Shown here piece by piece: positions 1-12,166 of a stretch of DNA of 64,000 bases. The DNA is from Neonectria sp. B-13. Taxonomy: Eukaryota > Ascomycota > Sordariomycetes > Hypocreales > Nectriaceae. The translations under genes and the position numbers were made by a program. The first letter of the stretch is position 1. The number at the start of each line of letters is the position of its first letter. Below the pieces are notes generated by a model. It was not told the origin of the DNA. It made no database searches and saw only the letters and a list, made by a program, of their open reading frames with translations. Location: assembly GCA_002682825.1 (NCBI GenBank), contig NOKP01000050.1, positions 65,063-129,062 on the forward strand. The letters run 5' to 3'.

Positions 1-57
1 CTGCAGCATTTATTCATTTTAGTTCAACACTTAAATCTATCAACTTCTAACATAATT

Positions 58-1502
58 TCATCTCCTTACAAGTTCCTTAATACTTTCAGCTATAATAGAA
101 GCAGGATTATGTGTAGCAATCTCCGCTTGTATCTCCAACGCTCTAGTCTTATATCTCTTGTTTGTAAGAACTTCATTAACGGCCTGTCCCAGCTGCTGAA
201 CCGAAGGGTAGGTAGTTCGAAGGTTCACTGCAACACCTGCCCACTCAGCCCTCGCAGCTGTCTCAGGCTTCTCTTCCGTCGTACCGGCAATAACGAGAGG
301 CGTGCCATTATTAAGCGCGCGCTGGAACGACCCGTATCCTCCTGTCGTGATGAAGACGTCAACGTGGGGCAGTATAATGTCATAAGGGATGTAGTCTGCC
401 ACCCGGCAGTTCGAAGGGACCAGCACATCTGATGACAATGTGGCATCTGGTCTCCCCAGTGCGATGACCACGAGGATGTCCGAGCGGTCTTTCAGCGCAG
501 TCATGGTAGAGATGACCAGTTGGTTGAAGTCCATGGCGACCGTTCCTTGGCAGACAAAGACAATCTTTTTCTTGGTGGTTGCGTTGCTGGTAGTGACTTG
601 ATCCCACCATGATGGTCTCTCCCACCTGCCTGTCGTGCCTTCAGAGACAGCCGTAGTAGGATAGCCACCGGCAAAACGCAGAGTGTTTGGAGCGTCACTT
701 CTTGGATACTCGACGCTGGGTGTGCACATTTGTATGAAGCGATCTGGTAGAGTGTAGAGCGAATCAAGCAGGAACTCCGCGTCTGGCTCTAGGGTAGCTC
801 CGACGCTCGCCAGTGCTTCCGCATATGCCGCTTGGGAAGGGGCAAAGAACTGCTTCTGGGCTGCGTTCGCAAGCTTGTTCCGCTCTCTGCCCTCTGGAGA
901 TCTGTCCGGAAGCATGCCAGACCCAAAAGGCGAGTGGTCCATGCTAGTGAGTAGGATAGGGTTGAGGCCGATGGCAATGAAGCCTTCAGGGCGAAGACCT
1001 GGTGCGCCGAGCGTGATGGGCAAGGCGCCAAAGTTCAAGCTCTCGGTCATGAGAATGATGGGCCTGTGCGGATGCTGGGCGCGAAGTGTTTTCAGAGCTC
1101 TCTGGATAGCCTCGTGCTGTGAAGGCAACGATTTGCAGAAGATGTGGATCAAGTCGTGGTTGAAACAGGCTGGTCCTTCCAGATGTTTTTGACCTGCGGG
1201 CCCTTGAGAGAAGAAGTTCCAGGTTAGCTCCGCTTAACTTTGGGAAATGAAGAGAAGATAGACAAATACATACAATCGGTATCGAGATCCCATGACGTGA
1301 GGTCATGAAAGTCGCCATATCCTTCCACCGAGACAAACGAGGCCCCGACAGCCTCGACTTGTGGGCGATATCCGGAACCAGATACAAAGCAGACGTCATA
1401 TTCCAGGGCGACGAGCTGTTTTGCAATGGCGAGCATAGGTATGATGTGTCCCGAAACGGGCGTGCTGCACATTAGCACAAAAGGTTTGTGTTGTAACGCC
1501 AT
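58..1502 (-). CDS. Glycosyltransferase A (GT-B fold, GT1/MGT-like)
   Basis: Two exons, 1502-1274 and 1202-58, give 457 residues. The intron has a GTATGT donor and a CTCAAG acceptor; splicing restores the Asp-Trp junction seen in the paralogue at 33179-34682. The N-terminus carries the GT-B 'SGH' element with the likely catalytic His19. The C-terminal nucleotide-sugar region reads TTGGYGSFQRALNNGTPLV, a variant of the UGT 'HGG..S..EAL..G.P' signature with Thr replacing the usual His. It should transfer a sugar from a UDP-sugar to a small acceptor. An upstream in-frame Met exists, but Met at 1502 matches the start of the paralogue. It lies 3' of the HR-PKS on the same strand, so its likely job is glycosylation of the polyketide aromatic core; C- or O-glycosylation cannot be told from sequence. 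Its 3' end is 57 bases from the window edge. Confidence 0.88.
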
Positions 1503-2058
1503 GGTGGTGGGGTGCAGCACTTGAGGCATAGCGTAGTGGGATGAGTCAGACGACAGGGCAAGGGACTTGGATGGCAACAGAACTTGAGGGACAAGTCGAG
1601 CCAAGTGGAAGGGGAACCCAATCAACCTATATATACTCGAGGAGATCAGTAACACGTATCCCATGCAAGCTTCGATACCTGCATACAACCGGTTGGATGC
1701 GAATCCCGTTCAATCACAAAACCGTGTTGCACAAAGACGGACCTGGCATATGGAATGGACACTACAGTTATACAAGTGTACAAAACGCGTCATTCTCATA
1801 CCAAGAATAGTTCCTCTTTCAATATCTATCTTCGTCACTCCCTGTCTATAGATCGCATAACTATTGACGGCGGTGGCCCGTGTATTGGATAATTACATCC
1901 TGATCCCACTTCGGCCACTTCCCCTTGGAGAACAAACTTCCCTTCCCTGCCGCCCTGCCGTTCCTCTCTTGGGTAAATTATCAGAACTCCTCAATTCAGT
2001 ACACGGAATATGCAGCTTTACCGCATAGAATACGCGATTGTCACACGTGGGAACCATC
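1503..2058 (-). promoter_or_regulatory. Upstream region of glycosyltransferase A
   Basis: This stretch separates the HR-PKS stop codon from the start of glycosyltransferase A. Read on the minus strand, a TATATATA stretch at 1628-1635 lies about 130 bases before the ATG and is a candidate TATA element. No further gene was recognised. Confidence 0.45.
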
Positions 2059-5000
2059 TCATGCGCGGTCTCGCACAATGTCTCTCATGATTCTCGCGGC
2101 ACGGTGGAGCTCTTTCACAAAAGCCGCGGTTCGTTCTTCGGACCCTGCAGTAAGAGAGACAGAAACACTGCGATTGAAATTTAGTCAACTTCCATCAAAT
2201 GATAGGGCCTTTGTCGCAAACGAGTGCATGATCGACTTACCTGTTCTTCTCCGGACTTATGAAGGACCAGAAACCATCCGTATCGGGCATCAAGTGGACA
2301 AAGTCGTCGACGGTCATCTTGCCCTCGAGCGAGTTGGTCTGCGCAAAAATAGGCGGACTCGGACGGCCGAAGAAAACCATGTCACTCAGGAAAGCAGGTT
2401 TGGGTGCCTTGTCGTTGTTCGTTGGCCACAGGTAAGCCAATACCTCAAATACTCGCTGGGAGCTGTGGCCGGTGAGCAGGATCTGTATCCCAGCGTTCAT
2501 CGACTTGGTTGCTTCCAGCAGAAGAGCCCTCAGTGGGGCGTTAGTGCCAGGGTCGGCTTCGTAGTCTTGAACTTGATAGACCCCGGCGGCTGCATCGCAG
2601 AATGCATTGACCGCAGGCGTGGCTCTTTGCATGGCATCGGCGCGGCCAGCGTGGAACAGAGCTCCACTCGTAGGTTCCCAGGAAATCATGTTCTGGCCGA
2701 AGAACATTCGCAGGGCAAGTTGAAAGGTCAGATCAATGACTCCTTTGACGGGTACTCGAGATTGCAGGAGGAAGTCGGTGCCGAACTCATCGAGCTGTTC
2801 TCGGACGTACGTCGACGAGGATGTGGCCTGCCGGTATCTTTCCCGGAGGACTATGGCGTGATCTTCGATATCGGGAGTCATCTGCAAGACGACCTCGTTC
2901 AGCTCCATCTCGGAAGACGAATGGCCGCCGCCTAGCTGGCCGTTGAGACTGGATGCCCCGGCCGGGTGAGCCTCCATAGCGTTGGCGATCCATTCTAGAA
3001 GGCGAGTGGCAGCGGTGCCGTCGAGGATTCCATGCTCGGTAATCAGGCCGGAGCGACCATTTGCGCTCACATAAAACTGTAGGACTTTGTCGAACCAGCG
3101 ATTCGTACCATCGCCGATGTAACCCTGACGTGCGATCTGCTCGGGGGTGTCTGGGCTTCCGGCGTCCAGGCATAAAACGAACATGGCAGAGTCGAGGACG
3201 TGCAAGTACTCGACATTGCTGGGACTCAACGCCAATAGAGTCTCTCTTTTCTGTAAACGGACATGTTAGCATAAACTGGCCGTTCAGTTGGGTCGGGTTA
3301 TGGCCTACCTTGGCCCAAGAGTCTCTTTCATCGGTTGTCAAAAACCCTGAACATACATCATCCCCTTCCACTCGCGAGACGATGGCTTCAAAGGTCGCCT
3401 GAAGCTGTTTGTATGGCACGTCCTTGTCGTCCGCGTCCTGGAGCATCACCTTGAAGACACGGCCTTTCCTCAACACGGCGACATGATCTCGGGCGTTCCC
3501 ATCATCTGGGTTAGGGGTGTAGCTCATCATCTTGTCGCATGTGACCTGCGGTACACGTGTCGAGTTGAACAGCCATCCCCATCCCCACGTACACTCAGGC
3601 CTGCCAGCGATCTCGAGGGGCTCAACCTCGCCGGCATTCACAGCCCGCCTGTAGGAGAGAGCTGCGGTAGTGATGATGGCGGCCCGCTCGGCCTGGGAGT
3701 GCCGTTTACCACGGCTGTCACGCTGTGCTACCATGATGCTGGTCCACGGAGCGACGGGCGCCCTCCTGCACAGGAATCTAGCATCTGTGACGATGTCGGA
3801 AAACCAGGCGTTGGTCGTATCGTGCCCGTGCGTGTTGTACAGGTCTTGAAGGATCTGGCGCGCAGGGCTGTCCGAGGCACGAATGGCCTGGATGTCTCGA
3901 TGAATGGACTCGAGTTGTTGTGGGCTGAAGAGATGTTTGTTCGCCTCGAGCCAGTAGTCAAGTGCACCATCTAGATCCGGCAGCGGCTGAACCGGCAGCT
4001 CTTTGTGAAGTTTGCAACAGTTCTGGCCATGCCGAGGAAGCTTGCTGGAAACTTCATTTCCATTGATAGTAACATTTGCAGCAGCAGCAGCATCCCGCAA
4101 GTCTTCCCGACTTTGAGAAGCAGTGCTTTCTTGTCCGTTGCGGTCATCGTTGGGGCCAGTACCATTGACCTTGTTGAGCTTGAGATTCATCCTCGAAACT
4201 ACGAGTTTGGCCAACGCGAGCATGCTTTGTGCACCAGTGAGCTCGGAGATTTGCAACTGCGACCGGAACGTTTGTCTGATCCAGTTTTTGAGCTCGATGG
4301 TGACGAGAGAGTCCAGCCCGAGAGCCGTGATAGGTATGTCTGGAACGTCGTCGCCGATGAAAGAAGTGAACTTGTCCAGCAGGGCTTGCCTCACCGTGTC
4401 CTCGGCACCGGAAATCGTCTCTGCTTGCTCGACGGCCTGGAGAACGGTTTGCTTCTTGCTGTCGGCGGCACCGTTGTTGGCCGTCTTGCCCCCTTGCCTC
4501 CTCTTGCTGGGGACATGGTCGTATAGCGGATCATCAAGAGCCGACTGACCGAAAGCGTCCTCCATCGTGTCGCGGTCGAAATGCATGAGATGCTGCACGA
4601 CGTGCTGGTTGGCGCGGGCTGGCGGGTTCATGGCGTACTCGAGTGCGGCCAGGACGTCACGAAACGAAACAGAGCCGATGGTGCGGGCAACATCGCTTCC
4701 TTGCTCCAGTGCGCTGGCGACTAGCTGGGAGCCCTCGACAGCCCCAACATTGATGGTGGCATACTTGGTGACGCCGCGCGGGAACTGTTTCCCGGCGTGA
4801 GCAAAGGCGTCTAGGAAGGCATTTCCTGCCGCGTAGTTGCTCTGTGAGGCTGAACCGATGATGCTGGACACGGACGAGAGCATGACGAAGAAGTCGGTTG
4901 TCTCCGGCGAACAGAAGGCCTCGTGCATGTTTAGCGTGCCCTGGACCTTGGGCCTCACCGAGTCTTTCCAATCGTCAACCTCCATGAACTCCAAGGGATG

Positions 5001-8000
5001 GTCCCGGAGGACCGTTGCGCTTTGGACGACGCCTCTGACTGGTGGCAGGCCAAGACGGGCCATCCTCTCGGCGGCACCGCGCGTGCTGTTCTCGTCGCCA
5101 ATGTCGCACTGGACAACGTGGAGACTGCTGCCCAACTTGCTGATGGCCTCCTGGATCTCGACGACGGCCGGCTGCTGGGCCACGGCATCGACATCCCGGC
5201 GGGTGAGGGCGACGACGTGGCCAGCCCCCTTCTCGGCGAGGAATAGGCCCATTCTCTTGCCGAGATCACCAAGCCCGCCACCGATGACATATGTCCCCTC
5301 CTGTTGCAGCCGCAGTGCGGGTGCCTTTGGCCTGGGGGCTTGCACGAGGGTCTGTTCATCGGCAACAAGCACCAGCTTTCCCATGTGTTTCCTCTCGGCG
5401 ATAAGGGAGAAGGCCTGATGAATGCTTGACATGTCCAACGCCGTCACCGGGTACACAGGCTTCAGCAAGCCCTGGTCAACCATGGCGAAGATGTCCCTGA
5501 CGCCACGGATCACCGCTTCGGGTCTTTTCTGGTGCATGTAGAAAGCATCCACGGCGGCGAAGGTCGCTTGCTTGTCGAACTTGGCCATGCTGAGCTGGCC
5601 GCGGCCGAGGATGTCCGCTTTCCCGATCTCGCAGAAAGTGCCGAACGGGGCGAGGCAGTCCCAGCTGTCCCTGAGAAGCTGTCCGGAGAGCGAGTTGAGG
5701 ACCACGTCGACGCCGTTGCCCCGCGTCGTGGCGAGGATTTGTTTCTTGAACTTGCCGGAATGCGACGAGAAGATGTGGTCGTCGGGTATGCTGTACTGAT
5801 CCTGGATCAGCTTCTTCTTTGCGACGCTGCCAACCGTGGCAAACACCTCGGCTCCAGCGAGTTGTGCAAGCTGTATCGCGGCCTGGCCTACGCCACCCGA
5901 ACCTGCGTGAATCAAGACACTCTGGCCCTTCTCTATCCGAGCGACGTGGTTCAGGCTGTACCAAGCGGTAAAGAATACCAGCGCAACGGAGGCTGCGTCG
6001 GCAAAGGTGACGGAGTCTGGGATGGCCACCACATTCTTGCTGTCGACGCGGACCTGGTTGCCGAACGGTGTCACGAACAGGGCCGTGACTCTGTCACCGG
6101 CCTTCCACGATTGCACGTTGGATCCCACGGCCGTGATGACACCGGCCACCTCGCCCGTCATCTGCGTCCCTGGCGTCATCTGGCCCAACGTGACGAGGAC
6201 GTCCTTGAAGTTGACTCCGTACGCCCGAGCCTGGACTTGAACCTCGTCCCGGCCGAGCGGGTCTACCATGTCGTCGTTGTCTACGAAGCGGATGGTTTTA
6301 AGTAAGCCTGGCACCCGAACGTCAAACTTCAGGGGCCGGTCCTTGTCGAGATATCGACAGTCCACCAGAGATGCGTCATCGCTCATGGTTTGCTCCGGGT
6401 TGTTGCGACTCTCGATGTGCGTGGCGAGGCCGTCGTCCGGGATGACTCTTGGGATGGTCAGCTTGCCGTCGCGGATGGCGTACTCGTGCTCCAGCCGGGA
6501 CTCTTCCACCGAAGAAAACGACTGCCTGGCAATTTCTGCCAGCGTCTGCGTGACATGCTGCAGCCCATCCTCGTTGCTGCGAGGCTGGACTGGGTCTTGA
6601 ACGTCAACCGTGATCAACCGTAGCCCGGGATTCTCACGTCGGAGCACCCTGGCCGTGCCGTTGATCATGTTCTTCAGGGCTGTCTTTTTGCCAGACGGCG
6701 GTGAGGCTTGGAAGCTGACCCAAAGGATGTTTCCGCCCTGGAGCAGAAGATTCTTGACCTGTTCAAAAGTCTCGGGGCTAGGATCCAACAGCAGCGGGTG
6801 CTCGGCCGAGTCAATGACAATCACGAGACCATTCGAGTCTTGGTCTTGATCTTGTGCATCCACGGGCCTCGTACCCCAAGCCTCACGGCTACATTTGACG
6901 CCTTTGTTGCCCAAGGAGAGACACATGGCATCTCCAAAGGCAACTTGGGATGCATCATCAGAGTGCCCGAGATGTACCTTGGCTCTTAATGGCATCTTGC
7001 CCACCTCTTGGATTTGGCCATTAGTTGTTTCCGCAGCTGCCGGTAGACCCCGAGCCACAATCACGGTACTGCCGCCGCCCAAACGACCATTTTGTGCTGG
7101 GATGACAAGATCCGTGCCGTTGAAGCCGTGACGCTTCAGACATACGTCCCACTCGGGCACGCTCATTAGGGGCCCATCCAGCGTGCCAAAGACGGCGTTG
7201 TGCGCCGCCGTAACCGCTGTCAGCTCCATGAGAATGAGTCGACCGTCCGGCTTCAGCAGCTTCCGTAGGTGCGCCATGGCCACGTCCATATGGGCCCCGG
7301 CGTACGACAACATAGGGGCCACAATCAGATCGAAGCTGTGGGCAGTGAGCCCTTGGGTGAGAGGGTCGCGCAGTATTTCGAGCGTCTTGAAGTCGATTGG
7401 AGTGGCCCATTCCCCAAACCTGCTGCGCGCACGCTCGAGGAGGCTGGAGGATGCGTTGGTGTAGGTGTACGCAGCCATGAGTGGCCGGTCGTTGCCGCCG
7501 ATGGCCTCCGTGAGCGGCATAGTGGCGCCTCCGGTTCCAACGCCGACCATGAGTATGCTAATGTTTGGAGTCTTGTGAACCAGGGCCTGCGTGTATGCGG
7601 CGATCTGTGCATAGTGGTTGTTGAACAGGGTGTGTTCGGAGTACAGACGCTTAAGCATGTCGTCATGGGCCAAGAGCCCCGAAGCGTCTGCCTTTCCGGT
7701 CAGGATATCCAAGTAGTGCGGTCCGAGGCGGCCCAAGGCTACCCTAACGATATTGTTCGACCTGCTGCTCTGCTCGATGAGGCTGGCTTCGTCTTCGGCA
7801 GTGATCCCCTCCAATAATCCCCCGGCCTCTGTTGTGTCCCACTTGACCATCCAGCTCAACAGTGCGGAGAGATGGGGACTGGATGCTGTAGAGATGCCTT
7901 GCTCGCTCGCGGCCTGGACTGCTCTGTGGATGAAGATTGTCGCGACTGTCTCGTTCAGACGCAGTTGTGCTTCTGCTTCTGCTTCTGCTGGCTGATCGAT

Positions 8001-11000
8001 CGTCTTTCCGTGGTCGACACCGAAGAGTTCGTGGCTTGAAGCACAAGCAATAAAGTCATTTTGTGTCATGTAATCGACATCGGGCTTCCACTCCATGCGG
8101 TACGTCATCTTCTTCTGGACGGCGTCATCTGGGTCTCCCTCCCCGACAGCCTGTGTCCAGATATTGGTGCCTGTGACCACCGGACGAAACGTTCCATCGC
8201 TCCGCTTCTGGTAGGCACAGTAGGAAAAAGAAGCATCTCGCGGGGTGTGCTGGAAATGCTGGAAAGCCACCACCATGTCGGTGCCCGGGGCGCTGTCCAT
8301 GTCAACTGCTACGGATATCTCTCCTAGCATGGTGGGCATGATGGGCGCCATATATCCTTCTTGCCGGAAGCAAACGGGTTCCAGTTGAAAGATGGAGTCG
8401 AAGGTGCTGGGGTGGATGGTATGCGGTTGCATATAGCCTCCGGGCATGTGTTGTGAGATGTCTGGGACGACGATTCTGCCGGTGGCGTACCCCTTGCCAA
8501 CAAAAATCTCCTTCAGGCCCTGGAAGGTCTCGCCGTAATCATTGCCAGATGCCTTTAGATGACGATATGTCTCCGTCGCATCTAGAGAGGTAGGGCAGGC
8601 GGCTTGAACCTCCTGGAGCCATTTGTCTGCAGCTGCCTTTGTCAAGTGGCCAAGGCCATCATCTCGGGCGCTCACGAACTCATCGGCCTGGGACTGAGCA
8701 GTGCCAGCCTCGGGGACAACCGAGTCCCATGAGACGAGGCCGTTGCAGTTGTCGATCCAAGAGTCGTTTAGAGAATCATAGGAGACGACCCGGAAATGCT
8801 CCCAAGGGCTGCCCGCGTGTTGTCGGGAAGGGCTAATGATGAGCTGCAGTTCCACTTCCTGGCCGTGTTTGGGTCCATCGTCGTGTATCACCACGGGGTT
8901 GGCAAAGATGGCATCACGGAAGTTGATATTTGCGATGCGGCCCGGCGTCTTACGCAGCTGAAACAGTTGCTTCATGGCTTCGATGACCATGATCAGGTAG
9001 CCGGCACCCGGGAAGATGACGAAGCCCTCGATGACGTGGTCCCGGAGCCATGGAATGGCAGCCAAGCTGACGTGATACCTCCACCGCGGCTCGTACGTCG
9101 AACTGCCCACTTCGAAGAGGCCGAGAAGATCGTGGGGAGGGAAAGGGCGTAGGCGGTTCCCCTTGCTGAGCCGTGACTCGCGCCAATACTTGGTGTGATC
9201 CCACGGATACGATGGAAGATCGCCGACGACCCGGCGACGAGAGCTTGCACTCTTCGTCGACTCTCCGGCATCTAGCTGGATCGGACTGCCGGATTCGAAG
9301 ACCTTGGCTACCAAGGCTAGGACGGTGTCTACCGCGCTTTTGTTTCGAACAAGGCACGGGACGTAGTTGTACTGGAAGGAAGCGCTCGAAGCTAACTTGA
9401 AGTTGGAGTCCGATAGCGATTGTCTCAGGGGTCCCGAGAGCGCCGCATGAGGACCAACTTCGATCAACAGGTTGGCGGCTGCGGTGGGATACAAGTCGGA
9501 CAAGTGCTGTGCGACCAGTTGAGAAGCGGCACCGAACTTGACTTGAGACACCAGGTTAGACGCCCAGTAAGACGGCCCAAAGCCAGATCGTTTGCGGGCG
9601 CCCGTGACGGATGAATAGAAGGCCACATCCTCTCGTGGGGTGCCATGCGTCAAACCGTCCAGGGACGAAAGATATGCCGGCGCCACCACCTCCATGTGGT
9701 GAGAGTGATAAGCCGTGTCAACCATAAGTCTCCTATTGAAGACCGATGCCTTGTCCAGCGCCGCCTTGAGTTCCAGCACAGCCTCCAAGTCTCCGGAGAT
9801 GGTGGTGCTCTCGGGGCTGTTGACACAGGCCACCACCACCTTGCCATTGCCATTGTGGCTGTCGAGCTGCTTGATCCGCTTCTTGATGGCATCTTCTCCC
9901 TCCCCCACGGCCAGCATCCCCCCTGGCGTCGCGTTCAGGGCCTTGGCCTTGGCGGAACAGACACCTCTCGTGTAGGCAACTCGCATGGCGGCCTCCCTCG
10001 TCAAGACCCCCGCTGCATAGGCGGCGGCGACTTCTCCCGAGCTGTGGCCGCACACGGCCTGGGGCCGGATGCCGTACGTCGTGGCGAGCAGGTCGACGAG
10101 GGCAATCTGTACCGCCGTCGTCATTGGCTGGGCAAACCTTGCTTCCCCGAGCCGCGACGACTCCTTGTCCCGGGAGAGCTCCTCGACAAGGTCCCATTCG
10201 CATCCCAGCGTCTTTACGATCTGGCTGCAGAGTGCAATGGAAGATGCAAACTCGCGAGACTCGGAGCCCGTCAGCAGCTCCCGCCCCATGGCAAACCACT
10301 GGGCGCCTTGCCCTGTGAAGACAAAAGATAAGGCGACGTCCCGCGCTGACTTCACGGGTCGGAGTGTGGCGTCTCCCAGTGCCTCTTGGAGTTCCTGGAT
10401 ATTGCTCGATACGACGCTGCAGCGCCATCGTAGCTTCGACCTGCGCGTGTTCAGAGTGTAGACTAGGTCGGCGAAGGAGGCCGACTTGCCCTGGTCGGAT
10501 GCGAGCCATTGTCGCAGGTCGGAAACCACACTGCGAAGAGATGACTCCGAGTTTGCCGACAAGACTACGAGCTTCTTTCCTTCGGCCTCGTGTTCGTGAT
10601 TGTGTTCGTGGCCGTTGACGGGGCGGTTTTCGATGACATGCCCATCGCCGTTGCCGTTGACATGCCCATCGCCGTTGCCGTTGCCATTGACATGCCCACG
10701 CACATCCGGGAGCTCAGCATCATATGCCTCAAGAATGGCATGGACATTCGATCCGCCGTAGCCAAAGCTGTTCACAGACACGCGTCTGGGCCCCGAGTGT
10801 CCTTGTGGCGTGAGCGTGGTGAGTTGCAGTGGCACCTTGAGTCCTCTCTCCTCAAGACGAAGCGATGATTTTGCGTGGATGAAGTTGAGCTGCGGGGGGA
10901 TCTGGTTCTTCTTGAGAACCATGATGGCTTTGATCGCGCTCGCCATGCCACTGGCCGCCTCCAGGTGTCCAATATTGGTCTTGATGCTGCCAATCGGCAA

Positions 11001-12166
11001 GTCGGAGACTCGTCCTGCTCCACGTCCAAACACCCTGCCGATGGAACCAACTTCGGCACTATCGCCCGCCACAGTTCCCGTTCCGTGGCTCTCGACAAAC
11101 AACGTCTCGCGGGGGTCAAGGCCGGCCCTGGCATAGACCGAACGGGTCAAGGCCTCCTGTGCGTCGCCGTTGGGCAAGAAAATGCCTGCCGTCTTGCCGT
11201 CGTGGCCGGCCCCTGATTCCACCATTACTGCGTGGATATGGTCGCCATCTGCCACAGCTCTGTCAAGGCGCTTCAGCACGAGGACACCAATGCCTTCACC
11301 TCGAGCGTAGCCAGCACCGCGGTCGTCGAAAGTGTAACACCTCCCGTCTTTGTTGGTAAGTTTCCTAGGCATGGTGGTCAGTCCAGCTCCAGGCAATGAT
11401 TCGAAAAGCTCTGGGAATGGCATTGAAATGGATCACTTACGACATGACGGCGGATTGGTCAGGGCTCAGCAGTAGTTGACTGGCCCCAGCCAGAGCTACT
11501 GTAGCCTCGTCTGCCCTCAGTGTTTGACAGGCTTGGTGCAGGGCCATAAGGCCACCAGACTGTCATGTATTGCACCTGGTCAGCAAAGCAGCTGACTAAC
11601 GAGTCTGGTAGATATGCGGACTAAGTACTTACACATCCAGTGTCCAATGTATTGGAACTTCCCTTCAGATCCAAGACATACGAGATCCTGTTGGCCAGAA
11701 TGGCCTCTCCAGATCCGATGATGTGATTCATATCAACCTGGGCCATATCTCTATATCCCATTCTGTCGTAATCTCTCGCAAACATTGCCATGTGCACCGA
11801 GGTGTCCGAGCCACGCATGTTCTCGATAGGCAGACCGGCATTCTCGAGTGCCTCGTAAGTCACCTCGAGCAGAAACCTCTGCTGAGGGTCAATGGTCTCG
11901 GCTTCGACGCCAGGGATATTAAAGAATCCTGCGTCGAATGCTGAGACGTCCTCGTCCAAGAAGTAGGCGTGGCTGAAATTCGTCGAGTCTTTTGCGTCTG
12001 GGTTCTTGCTGTAGAAGGATTTCCAGTCCCACCGGTCCTTGGGCACCTCTTTTCGTCCGTCTCTGCCCTCGGCTAGCAGGGACCACAGGTTTTCTGGACT
12101 GTCCGCGCCGCCTGGAAGGCGACATGCCATTCCAATGACGGCGATCCGGCCTTCGGACTTGGCCAT
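2059..12166 (-). CDS. Highly reducing PKS with C-terminal carnitine-acyltransferase domain
   Basis: Five exons (12166-11633, 11559-11441, 11364-3309, 3250-2241, 2167-2059) sum to 9828 nt, 3275 residues, with all phases consistent. Domains in order: KS with Cys178 in DTGCSGG (canonical DTACSS) and later HGTGT and NIGHLE motifs; AT with GHSSGEV near 658; DH with HVIEGFVIFP near 994; a C-methyltransferase-like region with VGVGTGGAT near 1492; complete ER with LIHAGSGGVG near 2040; KR with YVIGGGLGDLG and Tyr2395; ACP with Ser2570 in LGLDSLV; then about 600 residues of choline/carnitine acyltransferase fold with His2976 in EHGILDG. It should build a methyl-branched, partly reduced chain and release it by transfer to an alcohol. 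The HR-PKS Tv6-931 is precedent for a cAT domain that esterifies polyols. The last exon uses a CTAAAT branch and CGCAG acceptor. That choice alone keeps the C-terminal KELHRAARIMRDIV helix in frame. Intron 1 splits the KS directly after the active-site Cys. Confidence 0.95.
10634..10700. repeat. In-frame 24-bp tandem repeat in HR-PKS linker
   Basis: Two exact 24-bp units (10635-10658 and 10659-10682) and a partial third encode Gly-Asn-Asp-His-Val octapeptides. They form a low-complexity linker between the KS and AT parts of the HR-PKS. The unit length is a multiple of three, so copy-number change would keep the frame. Confidence 0.8.

Noticed and set aside
2141..2240. A CTGCAG acceptor at about 2146-2151 for the last HR-PKS intron.
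   Set aside because: It shifts the frame and gives a sequence unlike a cAT end. The upstream CGCAG acceptor with a CTAAAT branch keeps the conserved C-terminal helix.
1925..2935. A 336-codon open frame on the + strand.
   Set aside because: It lies opposite the cAT domain and C-terminus of the HR-PKS, has no family features and is a shadow of coding composition.
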